Assembly (NCBI RefSeq): GCF_048269545.1
Contig: NZ_JBLXIJ010000006.1
Span: 68,338 to 132,337 of the forward strand
Origin: Halpernia sp048269545
GTDB taxonomy: Bacteria > Bacteroidota > Bacteroidia > Flavobacteriales > Weeksellaceae
Reading direction: 5' to 3'
DNA: 64,000 nt
The first letter of the stretch is position 1. Each line of letters begins with the position of its first letter. A program made the position numbers and the translations under genes. This document shows positions 1 to 8,057 of this stretch, in pieces. The notes under the pieces are model-generated. The model was not told the origin of the DNA. It was given only the letters and a program-made list of their open reading frames with translations, and ran no database searches.

Positions 1-65
1 TTTTTAAATTTATACGAATTGAAAAAACAATTTAAATCTTTGCCACTTTACATTAAATTTTATTC

Positions 66-989
66 TTAAATTTTCGGTAAAAAAACTTCAGCCAACATAC
101 ATCTCGCGCTTCCGCCGCCGTTGGTTTCGATGGTTTCTAAATCTGCATAAATAATTTCACAATAGTTTTCAATAGCTTCAATTTGTTGTTTCGTCAAAGA
201 TTTAAAAGCTGTTTCAGACATTATTAAAAACTTTTCACCTTCAGAATTATGCAGTTGTAGCATATTTCCCGCAAACTGATGCATTTGGTTTTCAGAAATT
301 TCAATTAATTCTTTTCCTGAATTTTTAATGACTTCAACTACTTTTTCTCGTTCAATTTTCACATCAATACAATCTAAGCAAATCACTACAAAATCTTCTG
401 CGACACACATCATCACATTGGTGTGATAAATTGGCAATCTTTCTCCATTTGCAGTTTGAAAAGAATGAAAAACTACAGGTTCATAACCAATTTTTTTACA
501 CAAATCTCTAAATAAATTTTCATCTAATCTCAATGAAACTGAACCATAAGCTAATTTTTTATCGTGGTCAAAAATAATACTTCCAGTTCCTTCCAAAAAT
601 ATATTTTCATTTTCAGATTTTGATAAATCTACAATATCACTAATCTCGAAACCCGCATTTTTAACAACTTCCAAAATTTCTGGTCTTCTTTCTAATCTTC
701 TATTTTTAGCAAACATTGGATATAAAAAAGCTTTTCCATTTGTATCGAAACTCACCCAATTATTCGGGAAAATAGAATCTGGCGTGTAAGTATCGGAACT
801 GTCTTTTACGGTAATTACATTTATTTTTTTCGCACGAAGTTTTGCTACAAATTGGTTGAATTCTTCCAAGGCTTTTTCTTGCGTATTTCCATTTTCTGCA
901 TTGGTTTGAAAATAATTGTTTTTTGCTGTTTCTGCGTTAAAGCCAAAATTTACGGGCTCAATCATTAAAACAGTATCTGTAGTTTGCAT
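66..989 (-). CDS. ctlX: Citrulline utilization hydrolase CtlX-type protein
   Basis: A 307-residue protein of the arginine deiminase / amidinotransferase superfamily, most like the CtlX branch linked to citrulline use; a hydrolase attacking a guanidino or ureido carbon is the family expectation. Visible motifs are FPNNW (about residue 74), LEGTGS (132-137), HTNVMM with the probable catalytic His189, and GGGSARCM near the C-terminus with the probable nucleophile Cys297. The length matches the family, there is no signal peptide, so it should act in the cytoplasm. It is divergent from the glycosylasparaginase gene with a 99-bp gap. The substrate is inferred from family only. Confidence 0.85.
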   Translation of the reverse strand: MQTTDTVLMIEPVNFGFNAETAKNNYFQTNAENGNTQEKALEEFNQFVAKLRAKKINVITVKDSSDTYTPDSIFPNNWVSFDTNGKAFLYPMFAKNRRLERRPEILEVVKNAGFEISDIVDLSKSENENIFLEGTGSIIFDHDKKLAYGSVSLRLDENLFRDLCKKIGYEPVVFHSFQTANGERLPIYHTNVMMCVAEDFVVICLDCIDVKIEREKVVEVIKNSGKELIEISENQMHQFAGNMLQLHNSEGEKFLIMSETAFKSLTKQQIEAIENYCEIIYADLETIETNGGGSARCMLAEVFLPKI

Positions 990-1088
990 TGTATAAATTT
1001 GAATTGATGCAAATTTAAATAATTTTGAGTATTTTTAGTACATATTTTAAAGCAAGAAAAAACATTTAAAGCCTCAGAAAATATTTTT

Positions 1089-2075
1089 ATGGAAAACAGA
1101 AGAAAATTTATTAAAAAAGCTGGAATTATTTCTGGTATTTTGGCTTTAAATCCATTAAAAGCAATAGAAATTTTAGCAAATAAATCTTCCAAAATAAGAA
1201 AACCTGTTGTTCTTTCTACTTGGAACTTTGGTTTACAATCGAATGAAATAGCTTGGAAAATTTTGTCAAAAAACGGAAAATCTTTAGATGCGGTTGAAGC
1301 AGGTGTTCAACTTTGTGAAGGCGATCCAAATGAAAGAAGTGTCGGTTTGGGCGGAAGACCAGATCGCGATGGACACGTTACTTTAGACGCTTGTATAATG
1401 GATGAAATGGGAAATATTGGTTCTGTTGCGTGTTTAGAACACATTGTTCATCCAATTTCTGTTGCAAGAGCTGTAATGGAAAAAACGCCTCACGTGATGC
1501 TTGTTGGAGAAGGTGCTTTGGAATTTGCCCTTTCTCAAGGTTTTAAAAAAGAAAATTTACTCACAGAAGATTCTAGAAAAGAATGGCAAGAATGGTTAAA
1601 AACTTCGGAATATAAACCAATTGTAAATGTTGAAAATCACGATACAATAGGAATGATTGCTTTAGATGAATTTGGAAATCTTTCCGGTGCGTGTACCACT
1701 TCTGGAATGGCTTTTAAAATGCACGGAAGAGTTGGAGATTCTCCAATTATTGGAGCGGAACTTTACGTGGATAATGAAATTGGGGCTGCAACTGCAACCG
1801 GACAAGGCGAAGAAGTCATCCGAACTTGCGGAACTCATTTGGTGGTAGAACTTATGCGACAAGGAAAAACACCGCAAGAAGCCTGTGAAGAAGCAGTAAA
1901 AAGAATTTACAAATTAATTATTTTAAGAAAGAAAAACCCAAAAGATTTACAAATTGGTTTCATTGCGCTGAATAAAAATGGAGAAACTGGCGCTTTTTGT
2001 TTACAAAAAGGATTTAATTACGCTATTCATGACGCGAAAGAAAATAAACTAATTGATTCTCCTTATTTAATTTAA
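1089..2075 (+). CDS. Glycosylasparaginase (N4-(beta-N-acetylglucosaminyl)-L-asparaginase)
   Basis: A 328-residue N-terminal-nucleophile hydrolase that cleaves the GlcNAc-asparagine bond of N-linked glycoproteins. The precursor autocleaves before a threonine; the site is visible as HDTIGM with Thr186, which becomes the nucleophile of the beta subunit. Other family motifs are GACTTSG (200-206), GRVGDSPI (213-220) and ATGQGEEV (235-242). The N-terminus has twin arginines (RRKFIKKAG) followed by a hydrophobic stretch, so Tat export to the periplasm is likely. Length and layout match the well-studied enzyme of Elizabethkingia. cutC follows 14 bp downstream and is probably cotranscribed. Confidence 0.92.
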   Translation: MENRRKFIKKAGIISGILALNPLKAIEILANKSSKIRKPVVLSTWNFGLQSNEIAWKILSKNGKSLDAVEAGVQLCEGDPNERSVGLGGRPDRDGHVTLDACIMDEMGNIGSVACLEHIVHPISVARAVMEKTPHVMLVGEGALEFALSQGFKKENLLTEDSRKEWQEWLKTSEYKPIVNVENHDTIGMIALDEFGNLSGACTTSGMAFKMHGRVGDSPIIGAELYVDNEIGAATATGQGEEVIRTCGTHLVVELMRQGKTPQEACEEAVKRIYKLIILRKKNPKDLQIGFIALNKNGETGAFCLQKGFNYAIHDAKENKLIDSPYLI

Positions 2076-2089
2076 TTTAACTTTACGAT

Positions 2090-2752
2090 ATGTTAGAAAT
2101 CGCTTGTTTTGAAATCACTTCCGCTGAAATTGCGCTTCAATCTTCCGCAGATAGAATAGAATTTTGTGATGAAATTACTTTGGGTGGAATTACGCCAGAA
2201 ATTGAAGAGTTTAAATATTTAAAAGAAAAATTTCTTAAACCAATTTATGTGATGATTCGCCCAAAAGGAGGTGGTTTTTTCTATGATTCAGCAGAATTTA
2301 GTGCAATGATAAAAAGCATTGAGTTATTTAAATCTTGGAATGCAGATGGTTTTGTTTTCGGAATTTTAGATGAGAATAATGAAGTTGATGTAGAAAGAAA
2401 TACTTTTTTAGTTGAACTTGCAAAACCAGTTCCCTGCACATTTCACCGCGCTTTTGACCGCACAAAAAATTTAGAAAAATCTTGCGAAAAATTAATTAAA
2501 ATAGGTTTTGAAAATGTTTTGACTTCCGGTGGAGAAAAAACGGCGAAAGAAGGTGTTGAAAATTTAAAGAAATTAATTGAAAAATATTCTGATAAAATCA
2601 ATATTCTTATAGGCGGAAATGTACGTTCAGAAAATATTGAATTTTTAAAAGAAAATACTAAGGGAAATTTCTTCCATTCTTCTGCAATTCCAAGTTATGA
2701 ACAGTTTGCAAATGATGAAGAAATTAGAAAACTAAAACGGTTTTCTGTGTAG
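2090..2752 (+). CDS. cutC: CutC family protein (copper homeostasis)
   Basis: A 220-residue TIM-barrel protein of the CutC family. The N-terminus (LEIACFEITSAEIA), the segment MIRPKGGGFFYD, FHRAFD, LTSGGE and GGNVRSEN are typical and in family order. The family is named for copper tolerance, but the biochemical role is unsettled and some members may be enzymes. It lies 14 bp after the glycosylasparaginase gene on the same strand and is convergent with hom; a near-perfect 21-bp inverted repeat fills the space between them. Cytoplasmic, no signal peptide. Confidence 0.9.
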   Translation: MLEIACFEITSAEIALQSSADRIEFCDEITLGGITPEIEEFKYLKEKFLKPIYVMIRPKGGGFFYDSAEFSAMIKSIELFKSWNADGFVFGILDENNEVDVERNTFLVELAKPVPCTFHRAFDRTKNLEKSCEKLIKIGFENVLTSGGEKTAKEGVENLKKLIEKYSDKINILIGGNVRSENIEFLKENTKGNFFHSSAIPSYEQFANDEEIRKLKRFSV

Positions 2753-2757
2753 ATTTT

Positions 2758-2874
2758 ACCACAAATTCACAAAGTTTTAAATAAATTTTTAATCACAAAG
2801 GGACACAAAGTTTTATGCTTTTTTAGGGTGATTATTTTCCTTAATACTTAGTGAAAACTTTGTGACTTTGTGGT
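2758..2874. repeat. Inverted repeat between convergent cutC and hom
   Basis: The arms at 2758-2778 and 2854-2874 are complementary over 21 bp with one mismatch (core CACAAAGTTTT / AAAACTTTGTG). A further partial copy, CACAAAG-GGA-CACAAAG, lies between them at about 2795-2813. The position between two convergent genes suggests a shared transcription end; the CACAAAG words also look like a dispersed flavobacterial repeat. Confidence 0.6.
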
Positions 2875-2881
2875 TTATCCT

Positions 2882-4075
2882 TTAGCACAAATCAATCAAA
2901 ACAAAAGAAACATCATTTGGATTTTCATTTGAAATCTTCTTTAAATTTTTAAAACTTAGAACGCCAATAAAATAAGCGTCGGTTTTATTGCCATAAAATT
3001 CTTCTATTTCTTCAAAATACGGACGGAAAATTTCACTTTGTTCTACCGAATGTCGAAATAAAACTTTTAAATTAAAATCTTCCGTCAACCGAAAACCCTC
3101 ATTGCGTTCGATTTTTTTATACTCGTATTTATAATCAAAACTCAAAGCAGAAATATCTGATAAAACCGCACTCGCCGTGGGAAATGAACCCGCACCTCGA
3201 CCAGAAAAAAACTGTTTATCTGCAAAAGCAGTTTGAACTTTTACACCATTAAAGACATCATTTACCGTAGAAAAAGAATCATCTTTAGAAATAAATTTTG
3301 GAATAACCAAAGCAATAATTTCAGTATCATTTTTCTTATGTGAATAGACCAATAATTTTATTTGGAGATTTTTTTCTTTTGCATAAGCCAATTCCAGAGC
3401 AGATAAATTTTGGATTCCAACATTAAAAACCTCATCGGGTTTTGTGATAATCCCAAAAGAATGGGCTAATAAAATTTGCAATTTTGAACGTGCATCAAAT
3501 CCGCCCGTGTCTAAAATCGGATTGCTTTCTGCGTAACCTAATTCCTGCGCTTCTTTTAAAGCAGCAGGAAATTCTACATTTTCATGGTGAATTTTACTTA
3601 AGATATAATTGGTAGAACCATTTACAATTCCCTCCAAAGATTCCAGAAAATCATTATTATAATATTCTTCCAAATTCCTGATAATCGGAATGCTGCCACA
3701 AACCGAGGCTTCGTAAAGAAATGAAACTTGGTGTTTTTTCTGCAAATCATATATTTCTTTAAAATGTTCCGCGAGCATTTTTTTATTTGCCGAAACCACA
3801 GATTTTCCTTTTTCCATTGCAATTTTTACAATTTCAAAAGCCGCTTCAGAATCATCAATTAATTCTACAACCGTGTTAATTTCTTCGTCATTCAGAATAT
3901 CAAATTTGTCATAAGAAAAATGTTCTGCAGAAATATTCCGCTTTTTTTCTGGGTGTTTTACCACAATCTTTTTGATGGTTGCATCTAAATTTTTTGCTTG
4001 ATGAAGTACTTCATACAAACCGCTTCCGACCACGCCATACCCGAATAATCCAATATTTAATTCTTTCTTTTTCAT
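2882..4075 (-). CDS. hom: Homoserine dehydrogenase
   Basis: A 397-residue NAD(P)-dependent homoserine dehydrogenase, which reduces aspartate semialdehyde to homoserine. The Rossmann glycine motif GYGVVGSG is at 12-19, SANKKM at 95-100, the signature NGSTNYIL at 152-159, LGYAESNP at 179-186, and GRGAGSFPTASAV in the C-terminal half. There is no aspartokinase fusion and no clear C-terminal ACT domain. It is the last gene of the metY-metX-hom operon (16 bp after metX), so homoserine supply is tied to methionine synthesis and to the upstream SAM riboswitch. Confidence 0.92.
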   Translation of the reverse strand: MKKKELNIGLFGYGVVGSGLYEVLHQAKNLDATIKKIVVKHPEKKRNISAEHFSYDKFDILNDEEINTVVELIDDSEAAFEIVKIAMEKGKSVVSANKKMLAEHFKEIYDLQKKHQVSFLYEASVCGSIPIIRNLEEYYNNDFLESLEGIVNGSTNYILSKIHHENVEFPAALKEAQELGYAESNPILDTGGFDARSKLQILLAHSFGIITKPDEVFNVGIQNLSALELAYAKEKNLQIKLLVYSHKKNDTEIIALVIPKFISKDDSFSTVNDVFNGVKVQTAFADKQFFSGRGAGSFPTASAVLSDISALSFDYKYEYKKIERNEGFRLTEDFNLKVLFRHSVEQSEIFRPYFEEIEEFYGNKTDAYFIGVLSFKNLKKISNENPNDVSFVLIDLC

Positions 4076-4091
4076 TTATTTTTTTTAATTT

Positions 4092-5039
4092 TTAAGAATT
4101 TAATTCTTCAAAATATTTTTTTAAGTTTTCTGTAATTTGTTTGGTTTCCAATAAAAATCCATCGTGACCGTAAAGAGATTTTAGGACTTTAAACTGACTG
4201 TTTTGAATATGTTTTGAAATAAATTGTTGCTCAGAAATCGGAAATAGAATATCACTTTCAATTCCGATTACTAAAGTTTTTGCAGTAATTTTAGATAAGG
4301 CGTTTTCAATTGAAATTCTATTTCTGCCTAAATTTTGCGTGTCCATAGATTTTGACAACATCCAATAACTTTCACTCGTAAATCTCTTTTTTAATTTTTC
4401 TCCTTGATAATTTTGATAAGTTGCCGCTCGAAAATTCTCTAATTTTTCTTCTGAATCTTCTTGCGTTTTTTCAAAAGTTTCATAATTTCGGTAAGAAAGC
4501 AGCGCAATTGCGCGCGCTGTTTCGATACCATTTTTGCCAGATTTTAGCGCCATTCTTTGTGCTTCATTAAACGCAATTCCCCACGCGGAATGTTTTGCAT
4601 TTGTGGCAATTAAAAATAAATTTTTAACAAAATCCGGATTTATAACCGACCATTCCAAAGCTTGCATTCCGCCAAGAGAACCGCCAATTAAATAATCAAT
4701 TTTAGAAATTTCTAAAAAATCCGCTAATCTTTGGTGCATTTCAACCATATCACGAATCGAAATTAACGGTAATTTTTCTTCGATTTCAAAGGAAGTTCCA
4801 TAACAAGAACCCAAAATATTAGCACAAATAATGGTAAATTTATCAGAGTTAAATAAATCATTTTTTCCAAATAAACCTTTCCACCAATCTTCTACTTCGG
4901 AATTTGCCGTCAAAGCGTGACAAACCCAAACTATTTTTTTGGATGGTGCAAAATCGCCGTAAATAGTGTAAGCAATATTAATTTTAGACAATTCTGTTGC
5001 AGATTCTAACTTAAAATTTCCTACTTTAAAATTTCTCAA
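4092..5039 (-). CDS. metX: Homoserine O-acetyltransferase (MetX-type alpha/beta hydrolase)
   Basis: A 315-residue alpha/beta-hydrolase protein that acetylates homoserine with acetyl-CoA. The nucleophile elbow GGSLGG contains Ser121; Asp263 (in GIESDILFP) and His292 (in YGHDGF) complete the triad, and CHALTANSEVEDWW (40-53) is the usual N-terminal motif. It is shorter than many MetX proteins, which run to roughly 350-370 residues, but all catalytic parts are present. It sits between metY (19 bp upstream) and hom (16 bp downstream); this order supports the assignment over other hydrolases. Confidence 0.9.
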   Translation of the reverse strand: MRNFKVGNFKLESATELSKINIAYTIYGDFAPSKKIVWVCHALTANSEVEDWWKGLFGKNDLFNSDKFTIICANILGSCYGTSFEIEEKLPLISIRDMVEMHQRLADFLEISKIDYLIGGSLGGMQALEWSVINPDFVKNLFLIATNAKHSAWGIAFNEAQRMALKSGKNGIETARAIALLSYRNYETFEKTQEDSEEKLENFRAATYQNYQGEKLKKRFTSESYWMLSKSMDTQNLGRNRISIENALSKITAKTLVIGIESDILFPISEQQFISKHIQNSQFKVLKSLYGHDGFLLETKQITENLKKYFEELNS

Positions 5040-5058
5040 AACTATTGTTTAAACTTAT

Positions 5059-6354
5059 TTAAATTGCAGAAAATCCACGGTTTATATCTTCCAAAATATC
5101 ATCGATGTGTTCCGTTCCAAGACTTAATCGAACTTGTCCCGGTTTGATTCCGGCGTGCAATTGCTCTTCTTCAGAAAGTTGCTCATGCGTTGTAGAAGCT
5201 GGATTAATAATTAAAGTTTTAGAATCTCCCACATTCGCAACATGGCTAATTAATTCTAAATTATTAATAAATTTTACTGCAGATTCTTTTCCACCTTTCA
5301 ACTCAAAACTTAAAACGCCACCGAAACCATTTTTAAAATATTTCACCGCATTTCCATAATCTGGAAATGAAGATAAACCTGGATATAAAACTTTTTCAAC
5401 TTTCGGATGATTTTCTAAATATTGTGCGATTTTCAGCGCATTTTCAACGGTTCTTTCCACACGAAGTGATAGAGTTTCTAAGCCGTGAATTAAAAGGAAT
5501 GAATTAAATGGAGAAATTGCAGAACCTAAATCCCGAAGTCCTTCTACTCTCGCTTTTATGATAAATGCGATATTTCCAAAATCGGAATTAATGCCAAAAA
5601 CATCAGAGAAAATCAAACCGTGATAACTTTCTGAAGGTTCAGAAAATTGTGGAAATTTTCCGCTTCCCCAATCGAAATTTCCCCCATCTACAATAATTCC
5701 TCCGATGGAAGTTCCGTGTCCGCAAATCCATTTTGTGGCAGATTCTACCACGATATTTGCGCCGTGCTTTAAAGGTTGAAAAAGAAAACCGCCTGCTGCA
5801 AAAGTATTATCGACGATTAATGGAATGCCGTGTTTTTTAGCGACGGCTGCAATTGCCTCAAAATCGGGAACATTTAAACTTGGATTTCCGATGGTTTCAA
5901 GATAAATTGCTTTTGTTTTATCATTAATTTGGGCTTCGAAATCTTGTGGATTATCGTCTTTTGCGAAACGACATTCAATGCCTAATTTTTTAAAAGTCAC
6001 TTTAAACTGATTAAAACTTCCGCCGTACAAATAAGGCGAACTCACGAAATTATCACCTGCTTCCAAAATATTTGTGAGTGCTAAAAATTGTGCTGCATGA
6101 CCAGAACTTGTGGCCAAAGCTGCAACTCCACCGTGTAAAGCGGCGACTCTTTTTTCGAAAACATCTGTTGTGGGATTCATTAAACGTGTATAAATATTCC
6201 CGAATTCTTTTAAACCGAAAAGATTGGCGGCGTGTTCTGCATCGTTAAAAGTATAACATGCGGTTTGATAGAGCGGAACGGCTCTGGAATTGGTAGTGGA
6301 ATCTACAGTTTGACCTGCGTGAAGTTGCAGGGTTTCAAATTTTAAATTGCTCAT
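5059..6354 (-). CDS. metY: O-acetylhomoserine sulfhydrylase / aminocarboxypropyltransferase
   Basis: A 431-residue PLP enzyme of the Cys/Met metabolism family. It joins O-acetylhomoserine with sulfide (or methanethiol) to give homocysteine (or methionine). The PLP lysine is Lys208 in SATKWICGHG; YTRLMNPTTDVFEKR (55-69), LHGGVAALATSSGHAA and VDNTFAAGGF are typical of MetY rather than of cystathionine synthases. It is the first gene of metY-metX-hom. A leader of about 260 nt upstream carries a SAM-I riboswitch and a terminator, so transcription should fall when SAM is plentiful. Confidence 0.94.
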   Translation of the reverse strand: MSNLKFETLQLHAGQTVDSTTNSRAVPLYQTACYTFNDAEHAANLFGLKEFGNIYTRLMNPTTDVFEKRVAALHGGVAALATSSGHAAQFLALTNILEAGDNFVSSPYLYGGSFNQFKVTFKKLGIECRFAKDDNPQDFEAQINDKTKAIYLETIGNPSLNVPDFEAIAAVAKKHGIPLIVDNTFAAGGFLFQPLKHGANIVVESATKWICGHGTSIGGIIVDGGNFDWGSGKFPQFSEPSESYHGLIFSDVFGINSDFGNIAFIIKARVEGLRDLGSAISPFNSFLLIHGLETLSLRVERTVENALKIAQYLENHPKVEKVLYPGLSSFPDYGNAVKYFKNGFGGVLSFELKGGKESAVKFINNLELISHVANVGDSKTLIINPASTTHEQLSEEEQLHAGIKPGQVRLSLGTEHIDDILEDINRGFSAI

Positions 6355-6417
6355 ATTTTAAATAATTTATTTTAAATTTTTGCAACTTATCCTCTGAAAA
6401 GTTTTACCGAAAGAGCA

Positions 6418-6451
6418 TAAAAAAACTCTTTCGATAAAATCAAAAGAGTTT
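6418..6451 (-). terminator. Riboswitch-linked terminator upstream of metY
   Basis: Read on the minus strand, AAACTCTTT (6443-6451) pairs with AAAGAGTTT (6423-6431), followed by a run of seven T. This is a classical intrinsic terminator about 40 nt after the SAM-I aptamer and 60 nt before the metY start. A second, mutually exclusive stem, CGAAAGAG (6426-6433) with CTCTTTCG (6408-6415), uses the same 3' arm. Which structure forms with and without ligand is not resolved by inspection. Confidence 0.7.
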
Positions 6452-6488
6452 AATATAAATATTGTAATATTTTTATTTCTATTTCTGA

Positions 6489-6590
6489 CTTATCTTTCTC
6501 GCTTTTGCGAGTTGAATTTTGCACCTTATTTATTTCTAAACAGGTTGCCAAAGTTTCATCGGGTCAATTCCCTCCACTTTTCTGAATAAG
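6489..6590 (-). promoter_or_regulatory. SAM-I (S-box) riboswitch aptamer
   Basis: The minus strand carries the S-box core: GTGGAGGGAATTGACCCGAT followed by GAAACTTTGGCAACC, matching the conserved GGAGGGA...GCCC.AUGAA.CC.GGCAACC pattern. P1 closes by pairing CTTATT (6585-6590) with GATAAG (6489-6494). An ACTCGC/GCGAG hairpin near the 3' end fits P4. It lies in the leader of metY-metX-hom, the expected target, between the promoter and a terminator. Confidence 0.93.
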
Positions 6591-6622
6591 TTGCGATGTT
6601 TTAAAGAACGTAATTTCTGGTG

Positions 6623-6653
6623 CAAAGATAGAAAGGTTTTTTTAATCTGCAAA
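6623..6653 (-). promoter_or_regulatory. Promoter of metY operon
   Basis: On the minus strand, TTTG (6650-6653) and TATCTTTG (6623-6630) are separated by exactly 19 nt. This matches the Bacteroidota housekeeping pattern (-33 TTTG, -7 TAnnTTTG). Transcription would start near 6615, just ahead of the riboswitch at 6590. Confidence 0.8.
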
Positions 6654-6763
6654 TTTTTGCGAAAAAAAACATTTATTTCTCTCGCAGATTGGGCAGATAA
6701 TGCAGATTTCTTCTTTTGTAAATGCCTTTCTAAATTTTGTAAAAAAGTGATTTTATGCGATTC

Positions 6764-6843
6764 TAGCGCCCCGACTTGAGTGGAAATCCTTTTTTTTGCA
6801 TTTGAAAAAAAAAGATTGTGAACGGAAGGCGGAAATAGGCGCC
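6764..6843 (+). repeat. Dispersed intergenic element, copy 1
   Basis: The segment starts AGCGCCCCGACTTGAGTGG, contains an internal hairpin (AATCC plus a T8 run pairing with an A9 run plus GATT) and ends AACGGAAGGCGG...GGCGCC. A second, shorter copy lies in the opposite orientation at 55149-55213 with the same word order. The outer GCGCC and GGCGC words are complementary. It sits just past the stop codon of the leftward gene at 6862-7776 and could also act as its transcription end. No coding potential was seen. Confidence 0.75.
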
Positions 6844-6861
6844 CAAATAATTAAAAAAAAA

Positions 6862-7776
6862 TTATTCTCGAATTAAAGGTAAAGTGGAACAGCGCAAAAG
6901 TCCGCCCATTTTGGAAATTTCCCGATAAGGAATTTCTTCAACAGTAATTCCCCACTCGTTTCTTAAGTGGTTATTTAATCTTGCAAATGCTTTATCGGAG
7001 ACGATGACTTCTGGAGAAATCGAGAAAATATTGGGATTCATTTCGAACATTTCTTCGGTTGTTACATTAAAACAGTTTTCTTCCCCGAAAATATCAATAA
7101 TCAAGTGATAATCAGATTCATCAACAAAACCGTCTTTGTAAATGATGCATTTATCTTTTCCAACCGGATTAAAAGTGCAGTCTAAATGCAAAATTCCTTC
7201 TAATGGATTGGTGTCATTTTTCTTGAGTTCAAAATCTAAAATTCTTTTTTTAGGAAAATATTCTTTGAGAATTTCTATGGCGTATTGGTTGGTTCGTGCG
7301 GTTTTAAAGTTTCTATAATCTTCGCTGTAACAAGTCCCAATGAAAATGAAATCATTCCAAACAATGACGTCGCCACCTTCTATATGTGCAGTTTCTGGCA
7401 AATTTATAATATCTCGCCATTTTACTTTTTCAAAAATTTTTCGATAGGCTTCTTGTTCATCAGAACGATCTTGTATAACATTTGAAATTATCATTTTATC
7501 TTCTATCACAAATGCAACATCACGCGCAAAAACCTGGTTATAATCTTGAATAACTGCAGGACGTAGAACTTCAACATCATATTTTTTCAACACTTTTTCA
7601 AAAGCTTCCATTTCTAAAGTAATATCTTTTTCTGTAGGATAATTTCCATTTTGAAGTGTATTGTATGATTTTGCGTCATAACTTTCTTCTAAAGTTGGAG
7701 CAACTCCCATTGAACTGGGTTGACCAAGAACGACAGATTTTAATTTTCCTGTTTCGTTTTTAATGTTGAGTTTCAT
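6862..7776 (-). CDS. Arginine deiminase superfamily hydrolase (DDAH/amidinotransferase-like)
   Basis: A 304-residue pentein-fold protein. Catalytic motifs are in order: FARDVAF (83-89), HIEGGD (131-136), LHLDCTFNP (196-204, His197) and GGLLRCSTLPL with the probable nucleophile Cys296. These fit hydrolases or amidinotransferases acting on arginine derivatives; the exact substrate (arginine, methylarginine or other) cannot be set from sequence. It is a different branch from the CtlX-type protein at 66-989. It is a single gene with no evident operon partner, cytoplasmic, with the dispersed element just past its stop. Confidence 0.8.
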   Translation of the reverse strand: MKLNIKNETGKLKSVVLGQPSSMGVAPTLEESYDAKSYNTLQNGNYPTEKDITLEMEAFEKVLKKYDVEVLRPAVIQDYNQVFARDVAFVIEDKMIISNVIQDRSDEQEAYRKIFEKVKWRDIINLPETAHIEGGDVIVWNDFIFIGTCYSEDYRNFKTARTNQYAIEILKEYFPKKRILDFELKKNDTNPLEGILHLDCTFNPVGKDKCIIYKDGFVDESDYHLIIDIFGEENCFNVTTEEMFEMNPNIFSISPEVIVSDKAFARLNNHLRNEWGITVEEIPYREISKMGGLLRCSTLPLIRE

Positions 7777-8008
7777 ATGAAGTTTATATATTTTTTTTCT
7801 GCCCTATGTTATCGCAATTCTTTAAAAAAATTAAGGGTATCAAAAGTTGATTGATTGCGATTTCATATAATTGAGAATTACACAAATATAAGGAATTAGG
7901 TTTTAGTTTTTGGGATTTAGGATTTAGGTAAGAGATTTTTATTTAAAGTGATGGTTTTTTCACACAGTGACCTAAAGATTAATTACACAAAAAAAAATTA
8001 CAAAAAAA

Positions 8009-8032
8009 ATTCCCTGAAAAATTTCAGGGAAT
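8009..8032 (-). terminator. Terminator after citrate synthase gene
   Basis: An 11-bp perfect stem ATTCCCTGAAA / TTTCAGGGAAT with a 2-nt centre is followed on the minus strand by a run of T (A8 on the plus strand at 8002-8009). It lies 26 bp past the stop codon of gltA. Confidence 0.85.
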
Positions 8033-8057
8033 TAAAATCAATTAATTTAATAAAAAT

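Noticed and set aside
6591..6779. 62-codon open frame on the plus strand before the dispersed element
   Set aside because: It overlaps the metY promoter and runs into the dispersed repeat; its Cys/Lys/Phe-rich translation has no protein character.
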